Position numbers and translations under genes: made by a program. Under the pieces are notes generated by a model. It saw only the letters and a list, made by a program, of their open reading frames with translations. It was not told the DNA's origin and made no database searches. A stretch of 64,000 nucleotides of DNA. It comes from Cellulophaga sp. Hel_I_12 (GTDB taxonomy: Bacteria; Bacteroidota; Bacteroidia; Flavobacteriales; Flavobacteriaceae). Positions 1 to 8,180 of the stretch are shown one piece after another. Positions within the stretch are counted from its first letter, which is position 1, and each line of letters starts with the position of its first letter. The DNA lies in assembly GCF_000799565.1 (NCBI RefSeq), contig NZ_JUHB01000001.1, forward strand, positions 2,545,501 through 2,609,500, given 5' to 3'.

Positions 1-1559
1 AAATTAATACCGATTTTCTTTTAAATTATGGTCAGGTCTTTAATGATTTTAAAGTAGATGTTTCACTCGGAGGAAACCGATTAGATCAAAAGGCCTTTAC
101 AGGACAATCGCAAACAACAAGTTTGGCGCAACCAGGTATTTTTAGATTATCAAATGCCGCTTCGCCTATTGAAGTTTTTGAGTTCGAATCGAACAAGCGC
201 ATCAACAGTTTTTATGGGATTGCCAAATTTGGCTATAAGAACTTTTTATACCTCGATGTTACCGGAAGAAACGATTGGTCAAGTGCCTTAGCGACCCCTT
301 TCTCTGTGGATAACACTTCTTTCTTTTACCCTTCTGTTTCTTCCAGTTTTATATTGTCAGAAGTTTTGGAACTTCCCCGCACTTTTTCTTTTGTAAAGTT
401 AAGAGCGAGTTGGGCACAGGTGGGTAATGATACTAATCCCTATCAAACAACAGGAGCTTTTGTAGCACAAACGCCTTTTAATGGCCAGCCTACCTTTAGC
501 AATCAAAATACCATTGCGAACCCTAATTTAAGACCTGAAAGTACCTCTTCGTTTGAAGTAGGAGCAGACCTTAGGTTTTTCGGGGATCAATTGCGTTTTG
601 ATATTTCGTATTACAATGCCCTTACCACCGATCAAATTATTTCATTGCCCATTGGTATATCTTCAGGATTTACCCAACAGGTAGTTAATGGAGGAAAAGT
701 ACGTTCAAAAGGGCTAGAAATTATAACAGGAATTTCGCCTATAATTTCCAATAATTTAAGATGGAATAGCACTTTAAATTTTAGCACCAATCGGGCTACG
801 GTTGAAGATTTACCACAAGATGGCGGGCGTTTAACCTTAGCGTATTCCAGAATTTATGACAGCCAAAACCAAACGGTATTTTTACAAGTTGAAGAGGGTG
901 GTCGAGTAGGTGACTTGTATGGTACGGGCTATTTAAAAAATGAGAATGGAGACTTTATTTTAACCAATCAAGGGCGCTATATTCCTGACAATAATTTACA
1001 AAAATTAGGAAATTATAATCCTGATTTCATGCTGGGGTTCAACAATCAATTGAACTACAAAAAGTGGGATTTAAGCTTTCTACTCGACTGGCAACAAGGA
1101 GGTATCATAGTGTCTAGAACTAGAGCCTTGGGTAATGTTGGCGGGCAATTAGCAGAGACAGCGTTTAGACCAGAAGCAGGGATTATACCGAACGGTGTGG
1201 TTAATGTGGGTACGGCTAATGCCCCTGTTTTTGAACAAAATACGCTGGCTGTGTCTGCCGAAAGTTATTACCGGCAGTTCTACGATCGCAATCATGAAGA
1301 AAATAATACCTATGATGCGTCATTTTTAAAATTGCGTCAATTTGCTGTGGGGTATACCTTCGATAATTTAAAAGTTTTTAATCAGAGCGCCAGCTTACAG
1401 CTGTCCTTAATCGGCAGGAATCTTTTTGCTATTACAGAGAATCCACATTTTGATCCTGAGCAATTATCTGTTCAAGGCCAAGGCTTTGTTGGTGGCGTAG
1501 AAGACATGTCGTACGCAACTACCCGAAGTATCGGATTTAAAGCTGGGTTCAATTTTTAA
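1..1559 (+). CDS. SusC/RagA-family TonB-dependent outer-membrane receptor, C-terminal part (5' end outside window)
   Basis: The frame is already open at base 3 and stays open for 518 codons, so the TTG at 123 is an internal leucine and not a start. SusC proteins are usually about 1000 residues, so the signal peptide, plug domain and first barrel strands lie left of the window. The visible part is the beta-barrel. It has the family hallmark NPNLRPE followed by alternating amphipathic strands (GADLRFF, FDISYYN), and ends in an aromatic residue (AGFNF), as outer-membrane barrels do. It works with the SusD lipoprotein encoded 11 bp downstream to import a bound nutrient using TonB energy. The substrate cannot be told: no glycoside hydrolase, protease or sulfatase gene follows the pair. 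Confidence 0.95.
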   Translation, partial: INTDFLLNYGQVFNDFKVDVSLGGNRLDQKAFTGQSQTTSLAQPGIFRLSNAASPIEVFEFESNKRINSFYGIAKFGYKNFLYLDVTGRNDWSSALATPFSVDNTSFFYPSVSSSFILSEVLELPRTFSFVKLRASWAQVGNDTNPYQTTGAFVAQTPFNGQPTFSNQNTIANPNLRPESTSSFEVGADLRFFGDQLRFDISYYNALTTDQIISLPIGISSGFTQQVVNGGKVRSKGLEIITGISPIISNNLRWNSTLNFSTNRATVEDLPQDGGRLTLAYSRIYDSQNQTVFLQVEEGGRVGDLYGTGYLKNENGDFILTNQGRYIPDNNLQKLGNYNPDFMLGFNNQLNYKKWDLSFLLDWQQGGIIVSRTRALGNVGGQLAETAFRPEAGIIPNGVVNVGTANAPVFEQNTLAVSAESYYRQFYDRNHEENNTYDASFLKLRQFAVGYTFDNLKVFNQSASLQLSLIGRNLFAITENPHFDPEQLSVQGQGFVGGVEDMSYATTRSIGFKAGFNF

Positions 1560-1570
1560 GAAAAAGCACC

Positions 1571-3031
1571 ATGAATAAAATATATAATTTTAGAAAAAGA
1601 TTGTTTTTAGGTTTCTTTAGTATCCTTGTGATACTATCATGCACAAAAGATTTTGAAGAAATCAACACCAACCCCAATGCGCCAGTAAGCATACAACCTA
1701 GCTTATTATTGCGCCAAGTTATTTATGACTATGGTGAACAGCTATCTTATGAAGGTTTTACTGCGGGTAATTTACTGGGGCAGTATACCACGGCCTTAGA
1801 TTTTAACCTCTTTGATCGGCACAATTTAAAATCTCCACAATTAGGGGGTAATCCTTGGCCTATATTCTATAAAAATTTAAGGGATAACGAAATCATTTTA
1901 AACTTGGCCAGTGAAAATCAAACTTTTGCCGTTTATGAGGGGCCTTCCTTAATTTTGAAAGCCTATATGACGGCAGCTTTAACCGATTTGTTTGGTGATG
2001 TTCCCTACTCCGAAGCTTTTAAAGGAAACCAAGGAACGGTAACTCCTGGTTATGACACTCAAGAGGAAATTTATAGGGGAGCAAATGGCATATTGGCTAA
2101 TTTAGACCAGGGGATTTCGGCCATAGAGCAATATACCGGTAGTATAAAATTAGAAGGAGATATTCTTTTTGATGGCGATTTAAATGCATGGATTCGTCTT
2201 GCGAACAGTTTAAAGATAAAGTACTTAATGCGAATTTCGGATAAAATAGAGGTAGAAGACCAACTCCAGGAAATTTTTAATGCAGGTAATTATATCCAAG
2301 AAAATTCCCAAAATGCAGTTTTTGATTTTAGTGATGGGGAACCTAATAATTTTAGGCTAGCACGTTTGCGCATTGGTGATTTTAACAATTTTGTGTTATC
2401 TGAAACGATGGAAGAAGTGTTACAAGATTTAAATGATCCAAGAATAGCCACCTTGTTTCGACCTTTTGGGAATAGTACTTCGGCTGACTATGAAGGTCTT
2501 TTAAATGGAATAGATGCGTCACAAACGGCTATTTCATTAGCTGATTATTCCTTAACAGGAACTATTTTTCGAGAAAATACCGGCCAGCTTGATGCAAATT
2601 TTATGACCAGCATGGAAACCCACTTTTTATTGGCAGAAGCTGCGCACAAAGGATTTATTCTTGCAGATGCCAAAACATTATATGAAATAGGCGTAACACA
2701 AGCCTTTGCCTATTGGGGAACTGATTTACCTGTGGATTATTTAACCACATCAGCAGCCTACGATTCTTCAGGCACAAATGCCCTAGAGCAAATTATTACT
2801 CAAAAATGGATTGCGAATATGATTAATGGCTATGAAGGCTGGATTGAGTACCGAAGAACCGGTTTTCCAGTCTTGAAAACACTATCAGCTAGTTTAAATG
2901 ATAATTTAATTCCTGTTCGTATGCCCTATCCCGCAGAAGAAGAAGCCTTGAATGCTGTTAATTATACAAAAGCAGCAAGCGATACTGATGGCAATAGTAT
3001 TAACGTAAAGGTGTGGTGGGATGAAAATTAG
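1571..3031 (+). CDS. SusD/RagB-family nutrient-binding outer-membrane lipoprotein (SusD-like_2 type)
   Basis: A 486-residue lipoprotein with a basic, hydrophobic N-terminus and a lipobox ending in Cys24 (VILSC). This is followed by the typical start of mature SusD proteins (DFEEINTNPN) and a helical TPR-like body; it resembles the SusD-like_2 branch. It would sit on the outer face of the outer membrane as the lid of the SusC channel encoded immediately upstream. The 11-bp spacing indicates one transcript. The ATG at 1571 gives a complete signal peptide, so I keep it. The ligand is unknown. Confidence 0.93.
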   Translation: MNKIYNFRKRLFLGFFSILVILSCTKDFEEINTNPNAPVSIQPSLLLRQVIYDYGEQLSYEGFTAGNLLGQYTTALDFNLFDRHNLKSPQLGGNPWPIFYKNLRDNEIILNLASENQTFAVYEGPSLILKAYMTAALTDLFGDVPYSEAFKGNQGTVTPGYDTQEEIYRGANGILANLDQGISAIEQYTGSIKLEGDILFDGDLNAWIRLANSLKIKYLMRISDKIEVEDQLQEIFNAGNYIQENSQNAVFDFSDGEPNNFRLARLRIGDFNNFVLSETMEEVLQDLNDPRIATLFRPFGNSTSADYEGLLNGIDASQTAISLADYSLTGTIFRENTGQLDANFMTSMETHFLLAEAAHKGFILADAKTLYEIGVTQAFAYWGTDLPVDYLTTSAAYDSSGTNALEQIITQKWIANMINGYEGWIEYRRTGFPVLKTLSASLNDNLIPVRMPYPAEEEALNAVNYTKAASDTDGNSINVKVWWDEN

Positions 3032-3163
3032 GGTAACAATTTTTGATTTGAAGATGAAATAATTTGAAGATTTGAAAATGCGAGCTAAATTAAATTTTAA
3101 TCTTAGTACTAGTCTCTTTGAGGGGACCATAAGTGCGTTTTTACCAATAAAAAAGCCTAATAA

Positions 3164-4576
3164 ATGGCACTAAGTTCAATCCTATTATCAGAAATTAGGG
3201 GGCTCATACCCGCTTTGGAGGTCTGGGGACTTGGAGCCAGTGGACTTCAGTGGGCCTTGATTATAGGATCAAGTTTGATTTTATTTCTTGTATCACCTTT
3301 AGCAAAAAATACCAATCAGTTTTTTAAAGCAGAGCACAAACGTAAAGCGCCCAATGGTTTTATGTTAATGGGAAGCTTAGTCATTTCCTGGATTTTTGCA
3401 AAAAGTATAACGAACGCCGCCAATTTAGGATTAGATTACGGGATTGTTGGCGGGATAGCGTACGCTGCATATTATTTATCCTTTGCTGTGGCGGGAATCA
3501 TTATTTACAAAATGCGGACTCAAGGAAAATTCACCAGTATTCATCATTTTTTAAGCTCCAAATTTGGTCGAAGTGCAGTTGCTGTTTTTTCTATTTTAAT
3601 TGCTTTTCGTTTATTTAATGAGGTTTGGAGTAATACGATGGTCATCGGTTCTTATTTTGGTGACATCGGTTCTAGTGCCTATTATTGGTCTATTTTGGTG
3701 TTTACCTTCTTAACCTTGGCATATGTCATAAAAGGGGGGATGAGCAGCAGTATTTTTACCGATGTCGTTCAAATGGGCTTATTTTCTATTCTATTACTCG
3801 TTATTTTAGAGGTTATTTTTAATTCAGAAGCCTCCGTTACGGTGCATGAAGTTGCTTTTTCGGGCAGTTGGACCTTTGATATGGGTTTAAATCTGCTTTT
3901 TGCCGCTGTTTTACAATCTTTAAGTTATCCTTTTCACGATCCAGTGTTAACAGATAGGGGCTTTTTGAGTAGCCCTAAAACAACCTTAAAAAGTTTCCTT
4001 TGGGCAGCTGTGATCGGGGCAGGCTGTATTATACTATTCAGTATTATTGGTGTGTATGCCCAAGCTAAAGGAATGCAAGGTCAAGCGGCCGTAGAGGTAG
4101 GAAAGGCGTTTGGCGTATGTATTCTTTTGGTCATTAATTTTATCATGATTACTTCTGCGGCCTCAACCTTGGATTCTACTTTTTCGTCTTTTTCAAAATT
4201 AGTAGCCATTGATTTGAAATTAGGAAACACGCTAAAATTTGGGCGTTGGTCTATGGTCGTTATAGCTGTTTTAGGCACCATTCCTGTTTTTTTAAATGCT
4301 GAAATTTTATCGGCAACAACCATTAGCGGAACTATGGTTATTGGTTTAACCCCAATTTTTCTATTTTGGAAGGATAAAGCACCTAAAATAAGTTTTCATT
4401 TAAGTGTTTTTTGTGGAATTGTTTTTGGATTTTTGTTAGTTTTTAATCTTTTTCCCTACCAATTAATTTTTACCAGTGGAAAATATGCTGATTTATTATG
4501 GATTAATTTTTGGGGTATTTTATCCTGTATCATCCTATATTTTGTACCTGTATGGATAAAAAAAAGAGCTATTTAG
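3164..4576 (+). CDS. sodium:solute symporter family (SSS) membrane protein
   Basis: A 470-residue polytopic membrane protein with about 12-13 hydrophobic segments. The segment VIKGGMSSSIFTDVVQ matches the conserved signature of sodium:solute symporters, and the loop with GKFTSIHHFLSSKFG fits the first conserved cytoplasmic region. It would import a small solute with Na+ through the inner membrane. It starts 132 bp after the SusD gene. Its 3' end overlaps the next gene by 25 bp, which ties it to the arsenosugar-type genes downstream more than to SusCD. The transported compound is not predictable; members carry sugars, amino acids, nucleosides or organic acids. Confidence 0.82.
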   Translation: MALSSILLSEIRGLIPALEVWGLGASGLQWALIIGSSLILFLVSPLAKNTNQFFKAEHKRKAPNGFMLMGSLVISWIFAKSITNAANLGLDYGIVGGIAYAAYYLSFAVAGIIIYKMRTQGKFTSIHHFLSSKFGRSAVAVFSILIAFRLFNEVWSNTMVIGSYFGDIGSSAYYWSILVFTFLTLAYVIKGGMSSSIFTDVVQMGLFSILLLVILEVIFNSEASVTVHEVAFSGSWTFDMGLNLLFAAVLQSLSYPFHDPVLTDRGFLSSPKTTLKSFLWAAVIGAGCIILFSIIGVYAQAKGMQGQAAVEVGKAFGVCILLVINFIMITSAASTLDSTFSSFSKLVAIDLKLGNTLKFGRWSMVVIAVLGTIPVFLNAEILSATTISGTMVIGLTPIFLFWKDKAPKISFHLSVFCGIVFGFLLVFNLFPYQLIFTSGKYADLLWINFWGILSCIILYFVPVWIKKRAI

Positions 4577-5409
4577 GCGCTTTAGAAGGTAAGGTGTTGG
4601 TTTTCGGAGGCGTTTATAGCAACTTACAAGCGCTAGAGGCTTTGTTGACTATTGCTCAAGAAAATAATATTGCCGCAGATCATTGTATTTGTACTGGGGA
4701 TATTGTCGGGTATTGTGCTCAACCCGAAGAAACAGTTCAGCTTTTTAAAACTTGGGGAGCCCATAGTATTGCAGGGAATGTAGAAGTTCAGTTAGTAGAA
4801 GGCGCAGAAGATTGTGGCTGTGACTTTACGGAAGGCAGTCGCTGTGACGGGTTTTCAAAATTATGGTATCCCTATGCCCAATCGCGTTTGTCGAAAGATG
4901 CCATCAACTATATGGAAGGCTTACCAAACCATGTAGCCTTTGATTACGTAGGTAAAAAAGTAGCAGTTATTCACGGTGCAGTAGAAAATATATCCGAATT
5001 TATCTTTGAAACGTCATCAGTAGAAACAAAACTTGAAAGTTTTAAAGACTTGGATGCTGAGGTGATTTTAGCAGGGCACTGTGGATTGCCTTTTTCACAA
5101 GAAATTGACAAAAAACTATGGATAAACCCAGGTGTTATAGGCATGCCAGCAAATGATGGTACCTCAAGAGTGTGGTATGTACTTTTAGAAGATGTTGATG
5201 GACAACTGAAATATACACATCAGTATTTGGAGTATGATTTTCAGAAAGCTTACCAGCTGATGAAAAGTAATCATTTGCCCATGGAGTATGCGGAAACACT
5301 AGTTTCAGGACTTTGGGATAATATGGAAATTTTACCAGAAGCAGAACGAAGCTTAGCTGGAATTCCGTATACGTTTAATAAAGAAAGCATCACAATCAAT
5401 CTAAAATAA
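4552..5409 (+). CDS. metallophosphoesterase-like protein of an ArsS-linked subfamily, with substituted metal ligands
   Basis: A 285-residue protein of calcineurin-like phosphoesterase layout. I chose ATG 4552; an upstream TTG at 4510 lies inside the symporter gene and only adds symporter-frame residues. The five canonical motifs are recognisable but several ligands are changed. The DxHxN motif reads GGVYSN (residues 19-24), GD is kept (49-50), GNHD/E reads GNVE (75-78), the isolated H of HGA is kept, and GHxH reads GHCGLPF. Four usual metal ligands are therefore absent. A Cys-rich insert follows GNVE (CGC, then GSRC). The overlap with the symporter and the 17-bp gap to the AhpD-like gene indicate one operon. 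It may bind a different metal, act on an unusual phosphoester, or be non-catalytic. Confidence 0.75.
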   Translation: MDKKKSYLGALEGKVLVFGGVYSNLQALEALLTIAQENNIAADHCICTGDIVGYCAQPEETVQLFKTWGAHSIAGNVEVQLVEGAEDCGCDFTEGSRCDGFSKLWYPYAQSRLSKDAINYMEGLPNHVAFDYVGKKVAVIHGAVENISEFIFETSSVETKLESFKDLDAEVILAGHCGLPFSQEIDKKLWINPGVIGMPANDGTSRVWYVLLEDVDGQLKYTHQYLEYDFQKAYQLMKSNHLPMEYAETLVSGLWDNMEILPEAERSLAGIPYTFNKESITINLK

Positions 5410-5426
5410 TATAAAATAGAACTAAA

Positions 5427-5762
5427 ATGGCAGATTCATACTACGACCCAAAAGACCTTAGAAAATTTGGTAAAATTACCGAATGGAGCGAAGAATTAGG
5501 AACTAAATTTTTTGATTATTACGGTAAAGTCTTTGAAGAGGGCGCATTAAGTGCCAGAGAAAAATCGTTGATCGCTTTAGCCGTTTCGCATGTGGTTAAA
5601 TGTCCGTATTGTATTGATGCCTATACCAAAGACGGCTTACAAAAAGGTATTACCAAAGAAGAAATGATGGAAGCTGTGCATGTAGGTGCTGCAATTGAAA
5701 GTGGGGCCACTTTAGTTCATGGCGTACAAATGATGAATAAGTATGATAAGTTATCTATGTGA
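5427..5762 (+). CDS. AhpD-like carboxymuconolactone decarboxylase family protein (arsenosugar-associated type)
   Basis: A 111-residue all-helical protein with a redox CPYC motif at residues 59-62, in the context expected for the AhpD/CMD core (LIALAVSHVVKCPYC). The His that often follows the second Cys by four residues in AhpD is Tyr66 here. Small proteins of this type accompany ArsS radical SAM genes in many bacteria. Some relatives carry selenocysteine, but here both positions are ordinary Cys codons. Probable role: thiol-dependent peroxidase or redox partner for the module. It lies between the phosphoesterase-like gene and arsS, with a 266-bp gap before arsS. Confidence 0.82.
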   Translation: MADSYYDPKDLRKFGKITEWSEELGTKFFDYYGKVFEEGALSAREKSLIALAVSHVVKCPYCIDAYTKDGLQKGITKEEMMEAVHVGAAIESGATLVHGVQMMNKYDKLSM

Positions 5763-6028
5763 AAAAACCCACTAGCGCCGAAGGGGAGAATTACTAAAAT
5801 TTAAGCCTTAAAATTTCGGCAATGCTTACTTTGAAAATGTGTTGATTTAAAGATGTTATGAATATATCAATGAAAAGACGAGGATTAGGATATGTTACTA
5901 AATAAAAAATACCATCCGTAAAATATTAAGAAAAGAGAATTTTAAATAGTGTACTTGGCTTACAGTCGACGTTGGCAGATTTTTATTTCCAACTGAATAC
6001 TGCATCCTGAATACGGAATACTGAAAAA

Positions 6029-7087
6029 ATGGCTATAAAATCATTAAAAGCAAGACAAGATGAACTTGCAATTACGAACAAACAATTAGAAATATTAAAC
6101 GGAGGAATTTTTGCCGACGGTGAATTGCCTTATTTTAAAGATAAAATTGCACAAATTGGGCATTTTCCTTTACGACCAAAAAAATTAGAAATCCTGCAAA
6201 TCAATGTAGGGTACATGTGTAATCAGGTTTGTGAGCATTGCCACGTTGATGCGGGTCCTGATCGTAAAGAGATTATGACGCGTGAAACCATGATGCAGTG
6301 TTTAGAGGTGATAAAAAATACAGGAGCACATACCTTAGATTTAACCGGTGGCGCGCCAGAAATGAACCCTGATTTTCGTTGGTTTGTAGAAGAGGCTGCA
6401 AAAGCGGGGATTAAAGATTTTATTGTTCGTTCAAATTTGACCATTATTCGAGCCAATAAAAAGTACTACGACTTACCTGAGTTTTTTAAAAAACATAATG
6501 TTCATGTGATCTCTTCCATGCCACATTACACACGTGGTAAAACAGACAAGCAACGAGGCGACGGAGTTTTTGATAAATCAATTAGAGCCTTGCAAGATTT
6601 AAATGCCATTGGCTACGGATTGCCAGGGAGTGATTTACGTTTAGATTTAGTGTATAATCCCTCAGGAGCCTATTTACCTGGTGACCAAGCCGCCATGGAA
6701 AAGGATTTTAAAAAGGCCTTGAAAGAAGATTTTGATATTCAGTTTCACAACCTTTTTGCGATTACCAATTTACCAATTGCCCGCTTTTTAGATTATTTGA
6801 TTGCTTCAGAAAACTATGAGGATTATATGTATGCTTTGGTAGAGGCCTATAACCCTGCGGCTGTAGCGAACGTGATGTGTACCAATACCATTTCGATTAG
6901 TTGGGATGGTTGGCTATACGATTGTGATTTTAATCAAATGCTCGATTTAAAAGTAGCGAGTAAAGTAAAGCATATTAAAGACTATAATGAGGATCTCTTA
7001 CAAGATAGGAACATCATTATCTCTCAACATTGTTACGGGTGTACTGCTGGTGCCGGGAGCAGCTGTCAGGGAACAGTAGCTCAATAA
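6029..7087 (+). CDS. arsS: ArsS-type radical SAM / Cys-rich protein (arsenosugar biosynthesis)
   Basis: A 352-residue radical SAM enzyme. The [4Fe-4S] motif C-x3-C-x2-C is at Cys64, Cys68 and Cys71 (MCNQVCEHC), followed by the SAM-binding GGAPE-like segment (LDLTGGAPEMNP). The C-terminal third holds further cysteines (MCTNT, YDCDF, and Cys335, Cys338, Cys346 in the tail), which fits an auxiliary cluster. This architecture is that of ArsS, which in cyanobacteria helps build arsenosugars from methylated arsenic by adding the 5'-deoxyadenosyl group. No ArsM methyltransferase is in the window, so the step before it must be encoded elsewhere, or the local substrate differs. A stem-loop follows directly. 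Confidence 0.85.
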   Translation: MAIKSLKARQDELAITNKQLEILNGGIFADGELPYFKDKIAQIGHFPLRPKKLEILQINVGYMCNQVCEHCHVDAGPDRKEIMTRETMMQCLEVIKNTGAHTLDLTGGAPEMNPDFRWFVEEAAKAGIKDFIVRSNLTIIRANKKYYDLPEFFKKHNVHVISSMPHYTRGKTDKQRGDGVFDKSIRALQDLNAIGYGLPGSDLRLDLVYNPSGAYLPGDQAAMEKDFKKALKEDFDIQFHNLFAITNLPIARFLDYLIASENYEDYMYALVEAYNPAAVANVMCTNTISISWDGWLYDCDFNQMLDLKVASKVKHIKDYNEDLLQDRNIIISQHCYGCTAGAGSSCQGTVAQ

Positions 7088-7103
7088 CAAGTCAATGAAG
7101 CTT

Positions 7104-7130
7104 CCTACAAGGCCTTAAAAGCCTTGTAGG
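7104..7130 (+). terminator. stem-loop after arsS, probable terminator
   Basis: A perfect 10-bp inverted repeat (CCTACAAGGC / GCCTTGTAGG) with a 7-nt loop begins 16 bp after the arsS stop. The following bases are only moderately T-rich, so it may be a weak terminator or an mRNA-stabilising hairpin. Confidence 0.65.
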
Positions 7131-7305
7131 TTGATAAAAAATACTAGCACGTGAACTTTGTTGATGCTTTGCTAAGTAGCTCTTTTTTCAGTATCGTATT
7201 TCAAAGAGTTACCCATTGTATTTTACTAGAGTAGGGATTAATACCTAATTTAGGCTGTATTGTATTCCATAGATAAGCCGATTTCACTCGACAAAAAACC
7301 TTTTT

Positions 7306-7321
7306 AACCGACTACCCGGTT
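7306..7321. promoter_or_regulatory. candidate operator dyad upstream of the TetR gene
   Basis: AACCG and CGGTT flank a 6-bp spacer, a spacing common for TetR-family operators. A related half-site (GTCGGTTT) occurs at about 7444-7451, between the -7 element and the start codon. Autoregulation by the TetR protein is an inference. Confidence 0.3.
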
Positions 7322-7422
7322 TGTTGTTTTTTAAAAAACTTCAGTGTTAACCATTTTTACGCTACTTAGCGAATTTTAGGGTTGTTTTAACCTGATTCTT
7401 TCTAATAGCTAGTTAAAGGCCA

Positions 7423-7430
7423 TAACTTTG
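7423..7430 (+). promoter_or_regulatory. -7 element of the TetR gene promoter
   Basis: TAACTTTG matches the Bacteroidota TAnnTTTG element and lies 41 bp before the ATG at 7472. No clear -33 TTG is seen at the usual distance. Confidence 0.5.
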
Positions 7431-7471
7431 TAAAAGACTTATGAGTCGGTTTACCCCAAAACCCAAATCTT

Positions 7472-8086
7472 ATGGAAAAAAACCTAAAACGCATGGCTAC
7501 CATGCATCGTATGCAAACTACCGGATTGGCATTATTCTACAAAAACGGATTTTACAAAACCAGTATCGATGATATTTTAAAAGAGTTAGATTTATCTAAA
7601 GGTGCTTTTTATTATCATTTTAAATCTAAGGAAGATTTTTTCATTAGTATTCTTGAAAATTTAGTAGTTCGTAAAGTGTACAGCATGCTTATTGAACCCA
7701 TAGAAGGGCATGACAATCCATTAGAGTTGATCTCAAAATGTATTGAAGATGCTTTACAAACCGCAGAGCACAACCAAAACGATTATGGTTTTCTTTTAAA
7801 TAATTTTTTAAACGAATTCAACGGAAGGAATCCAGAAATTATGAAGTATTTAAATGATATTTTAAAAATATGGGAAGTTAACTTGGTGTCTTCTCTACAA
7901 AAAGGAAAGTTTAACGGTTACGTAGATCGTCACGTAGACTGTGAAGGTGCAGCAAGTTACATTATAGCTTCGTTTTTAGGGGTGAGAAGTTTAATGGTAG
8001 AAGGCAGCGCAACTGCCTTACGTTATCGGTATATGCAACAATTACGATTTTATTTTAGAGCCTTGGCGCATAAGCAAGTGGCTTAA
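7472..8086 (+). CDS. TetR/AcrR-family transcriptional regulator
   Basis: A 204-residue protein. Residues about 10-60 form a TetR-type helix-turn-helix (FYKTSIDDILKELDLSKGAFYYHF), followed by an all-helical ligand/dimerisation domain. It stands alone, transcribed between the ArsS module and the convergent GT9 gene, so it may control itself or the neighbouring arsenosugar-type operon; the sequence does not decide this. The start at 7472 gives a normal N-terminus just before the HTH. Its ligand is unknown. Confidence 0.92.
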   Translation: MEKNLKRMATMHRMQTTGLALFYKNGFYKTSIDDILKELDLSKGAFYYHFKSKEDFFISILENLVVRKVYSMLIEPIEGHDNPLELISKCIEDALQTAEHNQNDYGFLLNNFLNEFNGRNPEIMKYLNDILKIWEVNLVSSLQKGKFNGYVDRHVDCEGAASYIIASFLGVRSLMVEGSATALRYRYMQQLRFYFRALAHKQVA

Positions 8087-8102
8087 AAAAGTTCAAACTC
8101 AC

Positions 8103-8122
8103 ACTTCGGCCACGCTCAGTGC
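8103..8122. repeat. dispersed gene-end repeat, copy A
   Basis: The 20-bp sequence here is 17/20 identical to the copy at 56184-56203; shared core CGCTCAGTGC. It lies just after the TetR stop codon. Confidence 0.45.
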
Positions 8123-8180
8123 AAGAGTTTAAGATCAAGTTAAAAAATGATTATATGGTAAGGCGACATGCCTTTCTAAA

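Larger units (their letters stand above)
7088..7471. other. intergenic region with terminator, candidate operator and TetR promoter
   Basis: This stretch holds the stem-loop after arsS (7104-7130), a short dyad (7306-7321) and a TAACTTTG -7 element (7423-7430). I see no coding frame or RNA gene in the remainder. Confidence 0.6.

Noticed and set aside
123-125. TTG as the start of the SusC-like gene
   Set aside because: The same frame is open back to base 3 with barrel-like sequence, so the gene is simply cut by the window edge.
4510-4551. TTG-initiated N-terminal extension of the phosphoesterase-like protein
   Set aside because: It lies inside the symporter coding region, and the ATG at 4552 gives a sensible N-terminus.
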